From Siphonodentalium dalli (taxonomy: Eukaryota; Mollusca; Scaphopoda; Gadilida; Siphonodentaliidae), in contig CP136067.1 in NCBI GenBank assembly GCA_032622095.1, forward strand, positions 174,876,556 to 174,940,555: DNA of 64,000 nt, in the 5' to 3' direction. Below, in pieces: positions 24,878 through 34,111 of this stretch. The translations under genes and the position numbers were made by a program. Under the pieces are notes generated by a model that was not told where the DNA came from, did not search any database, and saw nothing but the letters and a program-made list of their open reading frames with translations. Within the stretch, counting starts at the first letter, position 1. Each line of letters begins with the position of its first letter.

Positions 24878-25545
24878 CACCCAGGTGTACCTTGGTGTTA
24901 TTCACCCAGGTGTTCCTTGGTGTTTCCTACCCATGTGTACCTTGGTGTTTTCTTACCCAGGTGTACCTTGGTGTTTTCTTACCCAGGTGTACCTTGGTGT
25001 TTTCTTACCCAGGTGTACCTTGGTGTTTTCCTGCCCAGGTGTACCTTGGTGTTTCCTTACCTGGGTGTACCTTGGGGTTTTCTAACCCAGGTGCATCTCA
25101 ATGGGAAATCCACCTGGGTAAGAAAACACCAAGGTACACCGGCGTAAAAAAACACCAAGGTATACCTGGGTTGGAAACATCAAGGTACACCTGGGTGGGG
25201 AACACCCAGGTAGGAAACACCAGGGTACACCTGGGTGAATAACACCAAGGTAAACCTGGGTGGGAAACACCCAGGTAGGAAACACCAGGGTACACCTGGG
25301 TGAATAACACCAAGGTACACCTGGGTGGGAAACACCCAGGTAGGAAACACCAGGGTACACCTGGGTGAATAACACCAAGGTAACCTGGATGGGAAACACC
25401 CAGGTAGGAAACACCAGGGTACACCTGGGTAAATAACACCATGGTACACCTGGGTGGGGATACACCCAGGTAGGAAACACCAGGGTAGACCTGGGTGGGA
25501 AACACCCAGGTAGGGTACACCTGGGTGTGGTCACCTGGGTAATTA
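24878..25545. repeat. inverted minisatellite array, right end of 22-kb insertion
   Basis: From 24878 to about 25091 a roughly 27-bp unit runs as ACCCAGGTGTACCTTGGTGT with short spacers. From about 25110 to 25545 the complementary unit (ACACCAAGGTACACCTGGGT) runs in the opposite sense, so the array forms a large inverted repeat with a turnaround near 25090-25110. Long overlapping ORFs on both strands (79-154 codons, Pro/Cys/Val/Leu-rich) are read-through of the repeat, not genes. Confidence 0.9.
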
Positions 25546-25718
25546 CACCCAGGTTTACCCATACCAGGGTTTTTATCCAGTTTCAGGTGGGTAAATCATG
25601 GTAAAACCCAGGTTTCGCGGGGTCTTGATGGTTGGTGGATGTCTTGGTAGATAGATTTTTACCTGGGTTTCGGCCCAAAAAACCTGGGTGGATTTACCCA
25701 GGTACATTTTTATATGGG
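25546..25718. repeat. right terminus of the 22-kb insertion
   Basis: Irregular ACCTGGGT/ACCCAGGT sequence leading to the 28-bp terminal inverted repeat at 25691-25718, which ends TTTTTATATGGG. Confidence 0.75.
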
Positions 25719-25722
25719 CATG

Positions 25723-25954
25723 CACCAGCAGGCATTTAGCGAGTCCGGTTCCCTGTCTAAGCATATAAGAACACACATAGGTGATCAATCATACGAGTAT
25801 GTAAGGTTGCATGTTCCCAGTCAGTCCGGCAACCCGACAATCCACACCGGTGAACGACCTTACAGGTGCGACGTTTGCTAGAAGAAGTTCGGCGTGACCG
25901 TGAGTCTGACAATACATAAGAGAATCCACGCTGGTGACAAGATATGTGTCTGAA
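25723..25954 (+). pseudogene. decayed C2H2 fingers (unit 0, right)
   Basis: Codons for a finger half ending KHIRTHIGDQ are followed, in another frame, by a finger beginning RPYRCDVC. Its codon after the second Cys is TAG (25879-25881), where the intact paralogous finger has Gln. The first finger has Tyr where its second zinc-binding Cys should be (CDVY). The gene fragment is dead. Confidence 0.55.
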
Positions 25955-26602
25955 GACGTTCTGTCAGTACAGTAACATGGCAATATGTATTTCCTCAAAA
26001 TTGGGTGACGTGACAGATGTATCAGTTCCAATGGAAAATAGTTGGTCTATTTGTCATGTTCTGTGGAAGAACAGTCCTATATCAAACTTTCAACACGCAA
26101 TATTCGTGGTGTCAAAAGGTTCAGTTTCTTTTTCATAATTTTATAGTCGATTATCAATAATGATAAATAAGTCCATTTTCTTAACGTGGTTCATTCTGAT
26201 TGGCCAACTATGAAACAAAGGACGAAAGTCCAGATGTCAGGTGATTAAGAGTGCCTCACAACAAGACACACCGATTCTGCACAATTTCATGAGTCGTTGG
26301 CCCAGTTAGAATAATATTATCATGCACATGCTATAGAATAATATGTCAAAGATGTTCATTCAATTTACAACTGAAATACAATCTCCTTTGGACACTTTAA
26401 TAACGGGAGATAATGGTTCCTGGAATTACAAACTAAATCATTGAACATACTCACGGCTGTTATGGGATAGTGTTATATCGTTCGAGACAGCTCTAGAACC
26501 ACCAAGAGAGGAAAAAAGGTAAAAAGAAAATCGCGTACCATATCGCTGTGTAGATCCGGCCTCTTTGGGCGCTTCAGTAGTAATGTTTTATCATAAGATT
26601 TA

Positions 26603-26800
26603 ATGTTCAGGCGTTATGCTGTGGTGATTCTCCATGGCGGCCATTGGAGCCCGTGTTCCGAGCGTGTACTATATGTATACCATTGTGGTAGCTATGCCTG
26701 CGATTTCATTGTTGGATGTGAGTCCTCTGCGAGTGGGAGGTGTCAACATTGGCCACAATCGCCAGTAACTGTTGCCCTGAATAGGGCAGGTATGTTATGA
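26603..26800 (+). other. possible 5' exon of the ZNF unit
   Basis: A 65-codon ORF starts ATGTTCAGGCGTTATGC and runs past GGGCAGGTATGTT at 26784-26796, a good splice-donor match (CAG|GTATGT). It is retained in unit 2 (44262-44459) but broken in unit 1 by a small change near 35499. No domain is recognised. If real, the donor could join to the finger exon of the next unit with Gypsy lying in the intron. This is speculative. Confidence 0.25.
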
Positions 26801-26910
26801 CATTTTTTCAACCCGTTGCTGGTAAGTCGATGGCAATTCTATTGGAAGGGACTGGCATATATTCTATTCTATTTCAATATGTATACATGGAGTGATCGTA
26901 TGGCCAATGG

Positions 26911-27201
26911 TGTAATATCCATAACATTTCATGTTATATATTTATTGTGTATTATTATTCGATGTACGTCGACCTTAAGAATGTGTATCTCTGGTCAGTT
27001 ACGATTGAATAGATAACCACTCGTTGCATGAACTCATTATGTCTCACTCCACGATCGGTCCGTTGATTGTTGTGAGTGAATAGCACGATGTGTCCCTCCG
27101 CTTGGATAGTTCGTATTATATTGTGACTTTTAATAAATTCATCGAACCAGTCAGTTGTGTGTTATCTTATTCTATATTGTGTCATATTGCTGGCCATCAC
27201 A
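26911..27201 (+). repeat. 5' LTR, Gypsy copy 1
   Basis: 291 bp, starting TGTAATATCC and ending CCATCACA (TG...CA). It contains a TATA-like TTATATATTT near 26935 and a poly(A) signal AATAAA at 27132-27137. It differs from its 3' partner by one base that I can see: T at 27103 against A at 31534. Confidence 0.97.
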
Positions 27202-27203
27202 TT

Positions 27204-27221
27204 TGGCGACGATTGATGTGG
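27204..27221 (+). other. primer-binding site, Gypsy copy 1
   Basis: TGGCGACGATTGATGTGG lies 2 bp after the LTR. TGG is complementary to the CCA 3' end of a tRNA. The specific primer tRNA was not identified. Confidence 0.6.
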
Positions 27222-27332
27222 AACTGCATGAAGACTGCTACAAGATTAACACTGAACAGAGAGGTAAATTTGCTGCTGTTACCAGTGATTTTGATCACTT
27301 TGTCCGGCTTTAGGCCATTCGCTGATAGAGAA

Positions 27333-28094
27333 ATGGAGGCGTCGTTGCCGTCATTTCCATGTTTCGACATATCAGACACGAACAATCTCTCGAACAACTG
27401 GTCCAAATGGTTGAATAAATTTGAAATATTTATGGTTGCGATGGATGTAACGGACAAACCTAGAAAACGGGCTCTGTTATTACATTATTCCGGTTCTGCA
27501 GTTTACGATGTATTTGAAACATTACCCGAAGAAAGTACCAAAGATTTCGATGGTTGTAAAGCTAAATTGACGGAATATTTCAATCCGAAACAGAATGCGG
27601 AATATGAGAAATATAAATTTCGATGCGCGAAACAGTTACAAAATGAGAAAATGGACACATATGTTACCCGACTCCGAGAATTGGCTAAAACCTGCTCATT
27701 CACCGATATTGATGCCGAAATAAAGTCGCAGATCATTCAAAGTTGCGCTTCAAGTAGTCTGAGACGAAAAGCGCTTCGTGGTGATTTAACCAAGCAAATT
27801 CTTGATACTGCGAGATCATTCGAAATAAGTGAGATTCAAGCATCGAATATAGAGTCAGATGTTTCCCGTGAAGTTGCTGCATGTGGATTCGGAAATTCCA
27901 GTGGAAAAAAATCTGTTTACCGTCCTGGAAAATTCCAGAAAATGCAGTCAGATTCAAAGAAATCGTGTTTCGGTTGTGGTGGTACTTGGCCGCACAAAGG
28001 TCCATGTCCTGCACGTGGTAAAGCCTGCCGAAATTGTTCCGTTTTGCATCACTTCGCAAGAGTTTGTAAAAAATACTCGGAAATCAAGTTCTAA
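27333..28094 (+). CDS. gag: gag, Gypsy copy 1 (253 aa)
   Basis: Structural protein that would assemble the retrotransposon particle and package RNA. The ATG at 27333 is chosen because the longer frame from 27090 begins inside the LTR. A Trp-rich capsid-like segment (NNWSKWLNKFEIFMVAMD) lies at residues 21-38. Two zinc knuckles close the protein: C212-C215-H221-C225 (CX2CX5HX3C, a non-canonical spacing) and C232-C235-H240-C245 (canonical CX2CX4HX4C). At 253 aa it is short but complete. The stop lies just inside the pol frame, which is +1 relative to gag. It is identical or nearly so to the other two copies. Confidence 0.92.
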   Translation: MEASLPSFPCFDISDTNNLSNNWSKWLNKFEIFMVAMDVTDKPRKRALLLHYSGSAVYDVFETLPEESTKDFDGCKAKLTEYFNPKQNAEYEKYKFRCAKQLQNEKMDTYVTRLRELAKTCSFTDIDAEIKSQIIQSCASSSLRRKALRGDLTKQILDTARSFEISEIQASNIESDVSREVAACGFGNSSGKKSVYRPGKFQKMQSDSKKSCFGCGGTWPHKGPCPARGKACRNCSVLHHFARVCKKYSEIKF

Positions 28095-31000
28095 TTCATC
28101 CAAGAAATTCTCAAAAGCTCGTGAACCTGTTAGATTTCTAAACGAATCAAGTGATGATGAATATGTGTTCGCGAATACAAATCTGCAACTGAAGAAAATG
28201 AAAGGTCCAAGTGCAAATGTTAAAATTTGTGATTCGTCAATTAGTGTCATGATTGATTCTGGAGCGACTGTGAATCTTATAGATGAATCAACATATAACA
28301 ATATGATGCCAAAACCGAAGCTGTCCGGAGATGCAAAGAAAATCTATGCATACGGATCAGATGTACCATTACCAATAATGGGAACATTCAATTGTGAAGT
28401 ATATAGCCAAAATTGTAATGTAAATTGCATGTTCAATGTAGTCAAAGGTCAATTTGGTAATATAATTGGTTGTGAATCTGCATGTAAATTAGGATTTATT
28501 ACAATTTGCAATGTGAATAATATTCAAACTTCAAGAATTGATCAATTGATTGATGAATATGCATGTGTTTTTGAAGGCATGGGCAAATTCAATGGCCCAC
28601 CAATTGTTCTACATGTTGATAAGAGTGTCACACCCATTGCTCAACCGCATCGTCGTATTCCATTCCATTTACGGAAGAAAATTGAGATAGAATTAAATTC
28701 ACTCATCGAGAATGACATAATTGAAAAAACTGAAGGTCCCACACCTTGGGTATCTCCAATTGTGGCTGTGCCTAAGAAAAACTCCAATGATGTCAGAATT
28801 TGTGTAGATATGAGACTACCAAATACTGCTATCAAAAGAGAAAGGCACATTACTCCAACAATTGAAGATATTTTAGCTAAACTCAGTGGAGCTAAAGTAT
28901 TTAGCCGTTGTGATTTAGTAAAAGGGTACCATCAACTGGAACTCCACCCAGATTCAAGGTATCTAACTACTTTTTCATCACATGTTGGACTATTTAGGTA
29001 CAAGCGCCTAAATTTCGGGGTCACAAGTGCAGCGGAACAGTTTCAAAATGTCATTCGTCAACAAATTCAGAGTGTTCCCAACGCCATTAATATCAGCGAC
29101 GATATTTTGATATTCGGGAAATCTCAGTCAGAACACGACGATGCACTTGAACAAATTCTCAAATGTTTGAAATCAAGTAATCTGACACTCAACAGAACCA
29201 AATGCCAATTTAACAATTCTAAATTGGAATTTTTTGGTCACGTATTTTCATCAGAAGTCGTACAGCCAGACCCACAGAAAAGTTCATCAATTGAGAATGT
29301 TGACATACCAAAGAATGCAAGTGCCGTGAAATCTTTCCTTGGTATGGCAAGTTATTGTTCAAGGTTCATTCCAAATTTTGCTACACTAAATGCCCCTTTA
29401 AGGGAACTCACAAAGAAAAGTTAGAAATTCGTATGGACTGATGTACAGCAAAGCTCATTTGATGCTATCAAGAATTCATTAGTGTCAGACAGAGTTATGA
29501 CGTATTTCAATCCCAAATTTCAAACTGAATTAACAGTAGACGCTAGTCCGGTTGGAATTTCAGCAATTTTAGCACAACGCAAATCTGATTCGGAATCGCC
29601 AAAGATAGTTGCTTATGCTAGTCGTAGTTTAACTACAGTAGAACAGAAATACAGTCAAATAGAGAAAGAAGGCTTAGCTATTGTTTGGGGATGTAATCAT
29701 TTCCATTTATACATTTATGGTGCAGATACATTTACAATTTTCACCGATCAGAAAGCCTTGCAATTGATTTATGGAAATCCAAAATCTAAACCATGTGCTA
29801 GAATAGAACGTTGGGGATTACAATTGCAACAGTATAATTTCAAGATTATTCACAGATCTGGCAAGGACAATAATCCAGCCGATTTTATGTCACGCCATCC
29901 TGTGAAAACCGAGAAAAGTTCTCAAATGTCTAAAGCTGAAAATTATGTAAATCTCATAAGTTCTCACTCAGTTCCCAAAGCAATGTCATTAGAGGAAATA
30001 CGGAATGAAAACTTGAATGATGCTACAATGCAGAAGTTGATATACTTAGTTAGTAATAATTGCTGGAATGAAATAGAAACAATTTCAGACTCGCAGTTAA
30101 GTACTGATGATTTGAAGTCGTTTTACAATGTGAAAGATGAGTTGAGTATATCTGATAACATAGTTTTACGTGGTACAAAGCTAGTTATTCCTGAGAAACT
30201 CAGAAGTAGAGTACTGTCAATTTGCCACGAAGGTCATTTCGGTTTGGTAAAAACCAAACAATTGCTGAGAGAGAAAGTGTGGTTTCCCAGAATTGATTCA
30301 ATGGTTGAAAAGCTGATTAAGGCTTGCACTCTGTGTCAAGTAACTTCCACGAAATCACCTCTTGAACCATTAATCATGACTGAGCTACCACGAGAGGTAT
30401 GGTCAGATATTGCAGTTGATCTATATGGACCATTACCCAATGGTGAATACATTCTTGTTGTAATGGATGAATATTCTCGTTTTCCTGAAATTGATTTTGT
30501 GATATCCACATCTGCCATTGCTATTATTCCAAAGTTGGACAAAATGTTCTCAACATTAGGAATCCCTCAAGTTCTTAAAAGTGATAATGGAAGTCCATTT
30601 AACAGTTCACAATTTGCTAATTTTGCAGCAAATTTGGGGTTTGTGCATAGGAAAGTTACTCCTTATTGGCCAAGGGCTAATGGCACTGTGGAAAGATTCA
30701 TGAAAACAATTGGAAAACGTGTGAAAATCGCATACACTGAAGCGAAATGTTACAAGCAAGAGTTATTTATTTTTCTTCGGAATTATAGATCTGCACCTCA
30801 CTCATCGACTGGCAAACCTCCAAATGAATTAATGTTTGGAAGAGTCATTCGAACAAAACTGCCTCATGTTGCGCCCAAAGTTTCTGATGCAGAGGTGAGG
30901 AAATATGATTCCAAAGAAAAAGATAAAATGAAGAAATTTTCAGACAAACGGAATCGTGCTAAAATATCATGTATAAAAGTTGGTGATTCTGTCAGTCTTA

Positions 31001-31291
31001 AACCAAAAGAAGGGGAAGATTGTTCCAAATTTTGATCCAAATCCGTACAAAGTTATCAAAGTTAAGGGTTCCATGGTAACTGCTCAAAATTCTAAACACA
31101 GCATTTGTAGAAATGTATCTCATTTCAAAGTGGTGATATTTCCCATTCAATTAGATATTGTTTCTGAAGATGAATTTGAATTTGAGGAAGTCCCAACTGC
31201 ACAAGCTGAGCCAGCTCAGAATTTTGATAACGACAGAAGATATCCTACACGTACAAGAACAAAACCCAGACGCCTCATTGAGGACATGTGA
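28066..31291 (+). pseudogene. pol: pol, Gypsy copy 1 (nonsense-interrupted)
   Basis: The polyprotein has an aspartic protease (DSG), reverse transcriptase (CDLVKGYHQ and ISDD), RNase H (DAS, E, D), and integrase (HHCC and D,D35E). It is open from the gag overlap to 29421. There TCG of the other copies is TAG (29422-29424), removing RNase H and integrase from the same frame, which then reopens to 31035. Four missense changes set it apart from copies 2 and 3 (KSSS for KISS; LQLIY for LKLIY; EKLRS for EKLTS; FVIST for FVKST). A further shared frameshift near 31005-31020 places the last 90 or so codons in another frame (to 31291). Confidence 0.95.
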
Positions 31292-31330
31292 ATTTGTATG
31301 ATAAGTTCTGTTAAACTTTATTATTACAAA

Positions 31331-31342
31331 GTCCGGGGGAAA
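31331..31342 (+). other. polypurine tract, Gypsy copy 1
   Basis: GTCCGGGGGAAA directly precedes the 3' LTR. It is the expected site for plus-strand priming. Confidence 0.7.
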
Positions 31343-31633
31343 TGTAATATCCATAACATTTCATGTTATATATTTATTGTGTATTATTATTCGATGTACG
31401 TCGACCTTAAGAATGTGTATCTCTGGTCAGTTACGATTGAATAGATAACCACTCGTTGCATGAACTCATTATGTCTCACTCCACGATCGGTCCGTTGATT
31501 GTTGTGAGTGAATAGCACGATGTGTCCCTCCGCTAGGATAGTTCGTATTATATTGTGACTTTTAATAAATTCATCGAACCAGTCAGTTGTGTGTTATCTT
31601 ATTCTATATTGTGTCATATTGCTGGCCATCACA
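31343..31633 (+). repeat. 3' LTR, Gypsy copy 1
   Basis: 291 bp with the same ends as the 5' LTR. It carries A at 31534, the base that marks all three 3' LTRs. Confidence 0.97.
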
Positions 31634-32230
31634 CATGGTGAGGTGAATTGGTACAAATAGTGACTGTGTGACCATGAATGTTGTGTATGGGTATACAGTG
31701 AGTGGCTGAGTTGTCTTGAGTGAGGAATATATTCAAGCCTGACATGTGTGCGGGGCATTGGTACATTAAAAGGATTGTTTAGCCATTGGTGATGTGTATA
31801 TGTACATCCAGAGTTACTGTATGGTTACTGTTGCAGTGTATATGCATATCTTGAGTGGATATATGGGCATACGTGTGGCAAATATATATACAGGGGGTGA
31901 TTGTATGACCAATGGTGAGGCGAATAGGTGTACAAGAAGTGACTATGATCACGAATGTGGTGAATATGTATACAGGAAGTGACTATGGTCATGGGTGAAG
32001 TGTGGGACTTTACCTGGTGTGCCTGAATGGTGACACGTGGCTGTATAGTCATCTATGTGGTTTACGGGTAAACCCAAGTATGGTTGTATTGTAAATTGTA
32101 ATGGGTGAGGTGTATGTGTATAAATCGAGTGGCTACATGTTAATTTGTGTGGTGTTTGTGTATATGATTGTATGGTCATGGATGAGTTGGACCTTTAGTG
32201 ACTATCACTTTCCATAATAACTCAAGCATA
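31634..32230. repeat. degenerate minisatellite, unit 1
   Basis: Loose repeats based on GTGAGGTG, GTATACAGG, AGTGACTAT and ATGGTCATG, collinear with 1454-2030. Gypsy integrated inside this block. Tyr/His-rich ORFs on either strand are repeat artefacts. Confidence 0.75.
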
Positions 32231-32240
32231 TGTTAATCGA

Positions 32241-32525
32241 TTGGGAGGTAATGTCAGAGAGTTCTTCATCTTATTGGCCTTTTATATGCACAATGGAGGA
32301 AACGGTTTTCATGACATTATTCAATCAACCTTTATGTCAATGGCCCATAGTTTGATGTTATTAAGCAGTTTTTTCACGAATCTCCTTGTTTTACTTTCTA
32401 AAAAACCTTCTGGTCCACATGCCAGTATATTACGCTTGCTATTTATCTGTCATTCTAGTGTGCTATGTGTGGGGACGCCTACCGTGATAGACATGTTACC
32501 TGGTCTGACAACCTCTTACCATTAA
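32241..32525 (+). CDS. conserved hydrophobic ORF, unit 1 (unknown)
   Basis: A 94-codon frame with a hydrophobic stretch (SLMLLSSFFTNLLVLL). It is kept in all four units (about 2041-2330, 32241-32525, 41070-41354, 49897-50181) with a few substitutions. No family is recognised. Between the minisatellite and the minus-strand tRNA-like element it may just be the body of a SINE read on the wrong strand. The start used is not ATG-supported by context, so treat it as doubtful. Confidence 0.2.
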   Translation: MGGNVREFFILLAFYMHNGGNGFHDIIQSTFMSMAHSLMLLSSFFTNLLVLLSKKPSGPHASILRLLFICHSSVLCVGTPTVIDMLPGLTTSYH

Positions 32526-32597
32526 TGGTTCCAGATGTTATTGGGCCAGAGTAGGCACATACTTATGTCACTCTCAGTTCAGTTTCAGAGGAATTGT

Positions 32598-32680
32598 CGA
32601 GGATCGAGGTGAATCGATCCGGGGTCCAAGCGAAACCTCTGGCCAGTAGTCGAACACGCTAACCACTCGGCCATCACACT
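32598..32680 (-). other. tRNA-derived element head, unit 1
   Basis: Same A-box and B-box sequences as the unit 0 copy at 2398-2476. It is immediately followed on the plus strand by an in-frame TGA (32685-32687) and then the first finger codons at 32688. The exon is therefore probably cut by this element. Confidence 0.55.
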
Positions 32681-32687
32681 CCCTTGA

Positions 32688-33332
32688 ATCCACACCGGAG
32701 ATAAGCCTCGCCGTTGTGATATATGCGGGAAATCATTTAATCAACCGAGCCACTTGGTGAAACATACGAGAATCCACATCGGAGATAAGCCTTACTGTTG
32801 TGATATATGCGGGAAATCATTTAGTAATTCGAGCGACTTGGTGAAACATAAGAGAATCCACACCGGAGATGAGCCTTACCATTGTGATATATGCGCGAAA
32901 TCATTTAATCAATCGAGCGCCTTGATGAGACATGAGAGAATCCACACCGGAGATAAGCCTTATCATTGTGATATATGCGCGAAATCATTTAATCAATCGG
33001 GCGCCTTGATGAAACATAAGAGAATCCACACCGGAGATCAACCTTACCATTGTGATATATGCGGGAAATCATTTAATCAATCGGGCGCCTTGATGAAACA
33101 TAAGAGAATCCACACCGGAGATGAGCCTTACCATTGTGATATATGCGCGAAATCATTTAATCATTCGAGCGCCTTGATGAGACATGAGAGAATCCACACA
33201 GGAGATCAACCTTACCATTGTGATATATGCGGGAAATCATTTAATCAATCGGGCGCCTTGATGAAACATAAGAAAATCCACACCAGGGATAAGTCCACAT
33301 ACATCTCTCCAAATGGAGTTCGTGACGTTTAA
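32688..33332 (+). CDS. seven-finger C2H2 zinc-finger ORF, unit 1
   Basis: The open frame runs from just after TGA (32685-32687) to TAA at 33330, 214 codons, with no ATG at its start. It encodes seven C2H2 fingers of 28 residues (CX2CX12HX3H) joined by TGDKPY/TGDEPY/TGDQPY linkers, then the tail [15 protein letters not shown]. Helix contact segments are [36 protein letters not shown] (three times) and NHSSALMRH. Such arrays bind DNA as transcription regulators. No N-terminal exon, effector domain or promoter was identified, and the minus-strand tRNA-like element abuts finger 1. It is either a terminal exon or a 5'-truncated pseudogene; I favour the latter. Confidence 0.75.
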   Translation: MHTGDKPRRCDICGKSFNQPSHLVKHTRIHIGDKPYCCDICGKSFSNSSDLVKHKRIHTGDEPYHCDICAKSFNQSSALMRHERIHTGDKPYHCDICAKSFNQSGALMKHKRIHTGDQPYHCDICGKSFNQSGALMKHKRIHTGDEPYHCDICAKSFNHSSALMRHERIHTGDQPYHCDICGKSFNQSGALMKHKKIHTRDKSTYISPNGVRDV

Positions 33333-33830
33333 TATATTCGTCACAAGAGAATTGGAAACAATATTAGATTCCGGTGACCCAGATGTACCTAGGTAGGTTC
33401 TGCAACTTCTGCCAGACAGAGGAATAATCACTGTAACCGGTCATTTCCCCAACAATCAGGAAACATTGTAAATATGTTCGCAACTCAAACAAAAAATATT
33501 AAAATACCGGAAATTCAAGGAGTACGGGACTTACAGATGTTTCTGTCCTGACTATTAAAGACAAGAGAGTTTTGGAGCAGCCCCTCATCCCAAAATAATG
33601 CACAACACAAATTTAACTGTTATCATTTTTTGTGCGACATTCTTCAACAAAGAAAATGTTCAGTTGGGGGCACCCACGCTGAAATTTCAACTGTATGTCC
33701 AGTTTGATTCTAAATGACTTAGCTCGGTGAGAAAAATCAGAGTTATTCTACCAAAAAAAAAAAGAAGACTGCTTCACCAAAATATTTCAGGGAAGATGTT
33801 ATACACTCACCAGAAACGCAAGAGATTCCA
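33333..33830. other. 3' flank of the finger exon, unit 1
   Basis: Noncoding sequence collinear in units 0, 1 and 2. Contains an A-rich run near 33753-33762. No RNA gene or regulatory site recognised. Confidence 0.5.
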
Positions 33831-33835
33831 TACAG

Positions 33836-34111
33836 TCTATCGCCCTTACGAGTGTGACATGTACCAGGAGGCATATATATATATATAGCGATTCGTTTCC
33901 TGCCTAAGCATATAATAGCTCACGTATAAGTGATCAATCTTATACGCATGTAAAATTGTCTCTCCCCCCCCCCCACAGCCAGTCCGACACCCTGATAATG
34001 CACAATGGTGAACGACCTTACGGGTGCGACGTTTGTCAGAAGAAGTTCGGTGTGACCGTGAGTCTGACAAGTCATAGGAAAACCCACGCTGGTTACTCAA
34101 TGTTTGTCTAA
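33836..34111 (+). pseudogene. finger remnants with candidate splice acceptor, unit 1
   Basis: A broken finger start (RPYECDMYQEAY, with Tyr in place of the second Cys) is followed by AT-rich sequence. A pyrimidine tract ending CCCCACAG (33963-33978) precedes an open frame 33979-34111 encoding one complete finger (CDVCQKKF ... SHRKTHAGY) and a TAA. It has the shape of a last exon of an older ZNF gene. No joined gene can be shown. Confidence 0.45.

Larger units (their letters stand above)
3721..25718. mobile_element. candidate 22.0-kb TIR-bounded insertion
   Basis: Positions 3721-3748 and 25691-25718 are perfect 28-bp inverted repeats beginning CCCATATAAAAATG. Immediately outside are CGTG (3717-3720) and CATG (25719-25722), a probable 4-bp target duplication differing by one CpG-type transition. 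The paralogous sites near 34552-34578 and 43377-43403 are uninterrupted, so this is an insertion into unit 0. Both ends carry ACCTGGGT/ACCCAGGT-rich arrays. No transposase or other autonomous gene was recognised; the interior is satellite, nested MITEs, a LINE scrap and noncoding DNA. The superfamily is not assigned. It may instead be a roughly 1.1-kb element swollen by later insertions. Confidence 0.7.
25719..26910. repeat. ZNF tandem unit 0, right part
   Basis: Collinear with 34569-35738 and 43396-44564. It contains a decayed finger pair at its start and then about 950 bp of non-finger sequence ending at GGCCAATGG, where Gypsy copy 1 begins. By eye it is close to the other units, with scattered substitutions. 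Confidence 0.85.
26911..31633 (+). mobile_element. Ty3/Gypsy LTR retrotransposon, copy 1
   Basis: Complete 4723-bp element: 5' LTR, primer-binding site, gag, pol (PR-RT-RNase H-integrase), polypurine tract, 3' LTR. The flanks read AATGG before and CATGG after, a 5-bp target duplication with one mismatch. No env gene or chromodomain is visible. It is closest in organisation to invertebrate gag/pol elements with two zinc knuckles and a +1-shifted pol. This copy is inactive because of a nonsense codon in pol at 29422-29424. Confidence 0.95.

Noticed and set aside
24779-25562. Long overlapping ORFs (up to 154 codons) rich in Pro, Cys, Val and Leu on both strands
   Set aside because: They are direct translations of the ACCTGGGT minisatellite in several frames, with no start context or domain.
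3721-25718. Assignment of the 22-kb block to Polinton/Maverick or piggyBac
   Set aside because: No polymerase, integrase or capsid genes and no long TIR or 6-bp duplication for the former; no TTAA target for the latter.
27090-27332. Gag starting at 27090 (334 codons)
   Set aside because: The first Met lies inside the 5' LTR and the frame crosses the primer-binding site. The ATG at 27333 is the better start.
27197-28301. Minus-strand ORFs of 77-115 codons across gag and pol (and their copies)
   Set aside because: They are antisense shadows of gag/pol and have no independent features.
31292-31342. Env gene after pol in Gypsy
   Set aside because: Only about 50 bp separate the pol tail from the 3' LTR, so there is no room for one.
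32598-32680. Functional tRNA-Ser or tRNA-Leu gene (and its copies at 2398, 41427, 50252)
   Set aside because: Internal promoter boxes are present, but no matching acceptor stem or convincing anticodon arm could be drawn.
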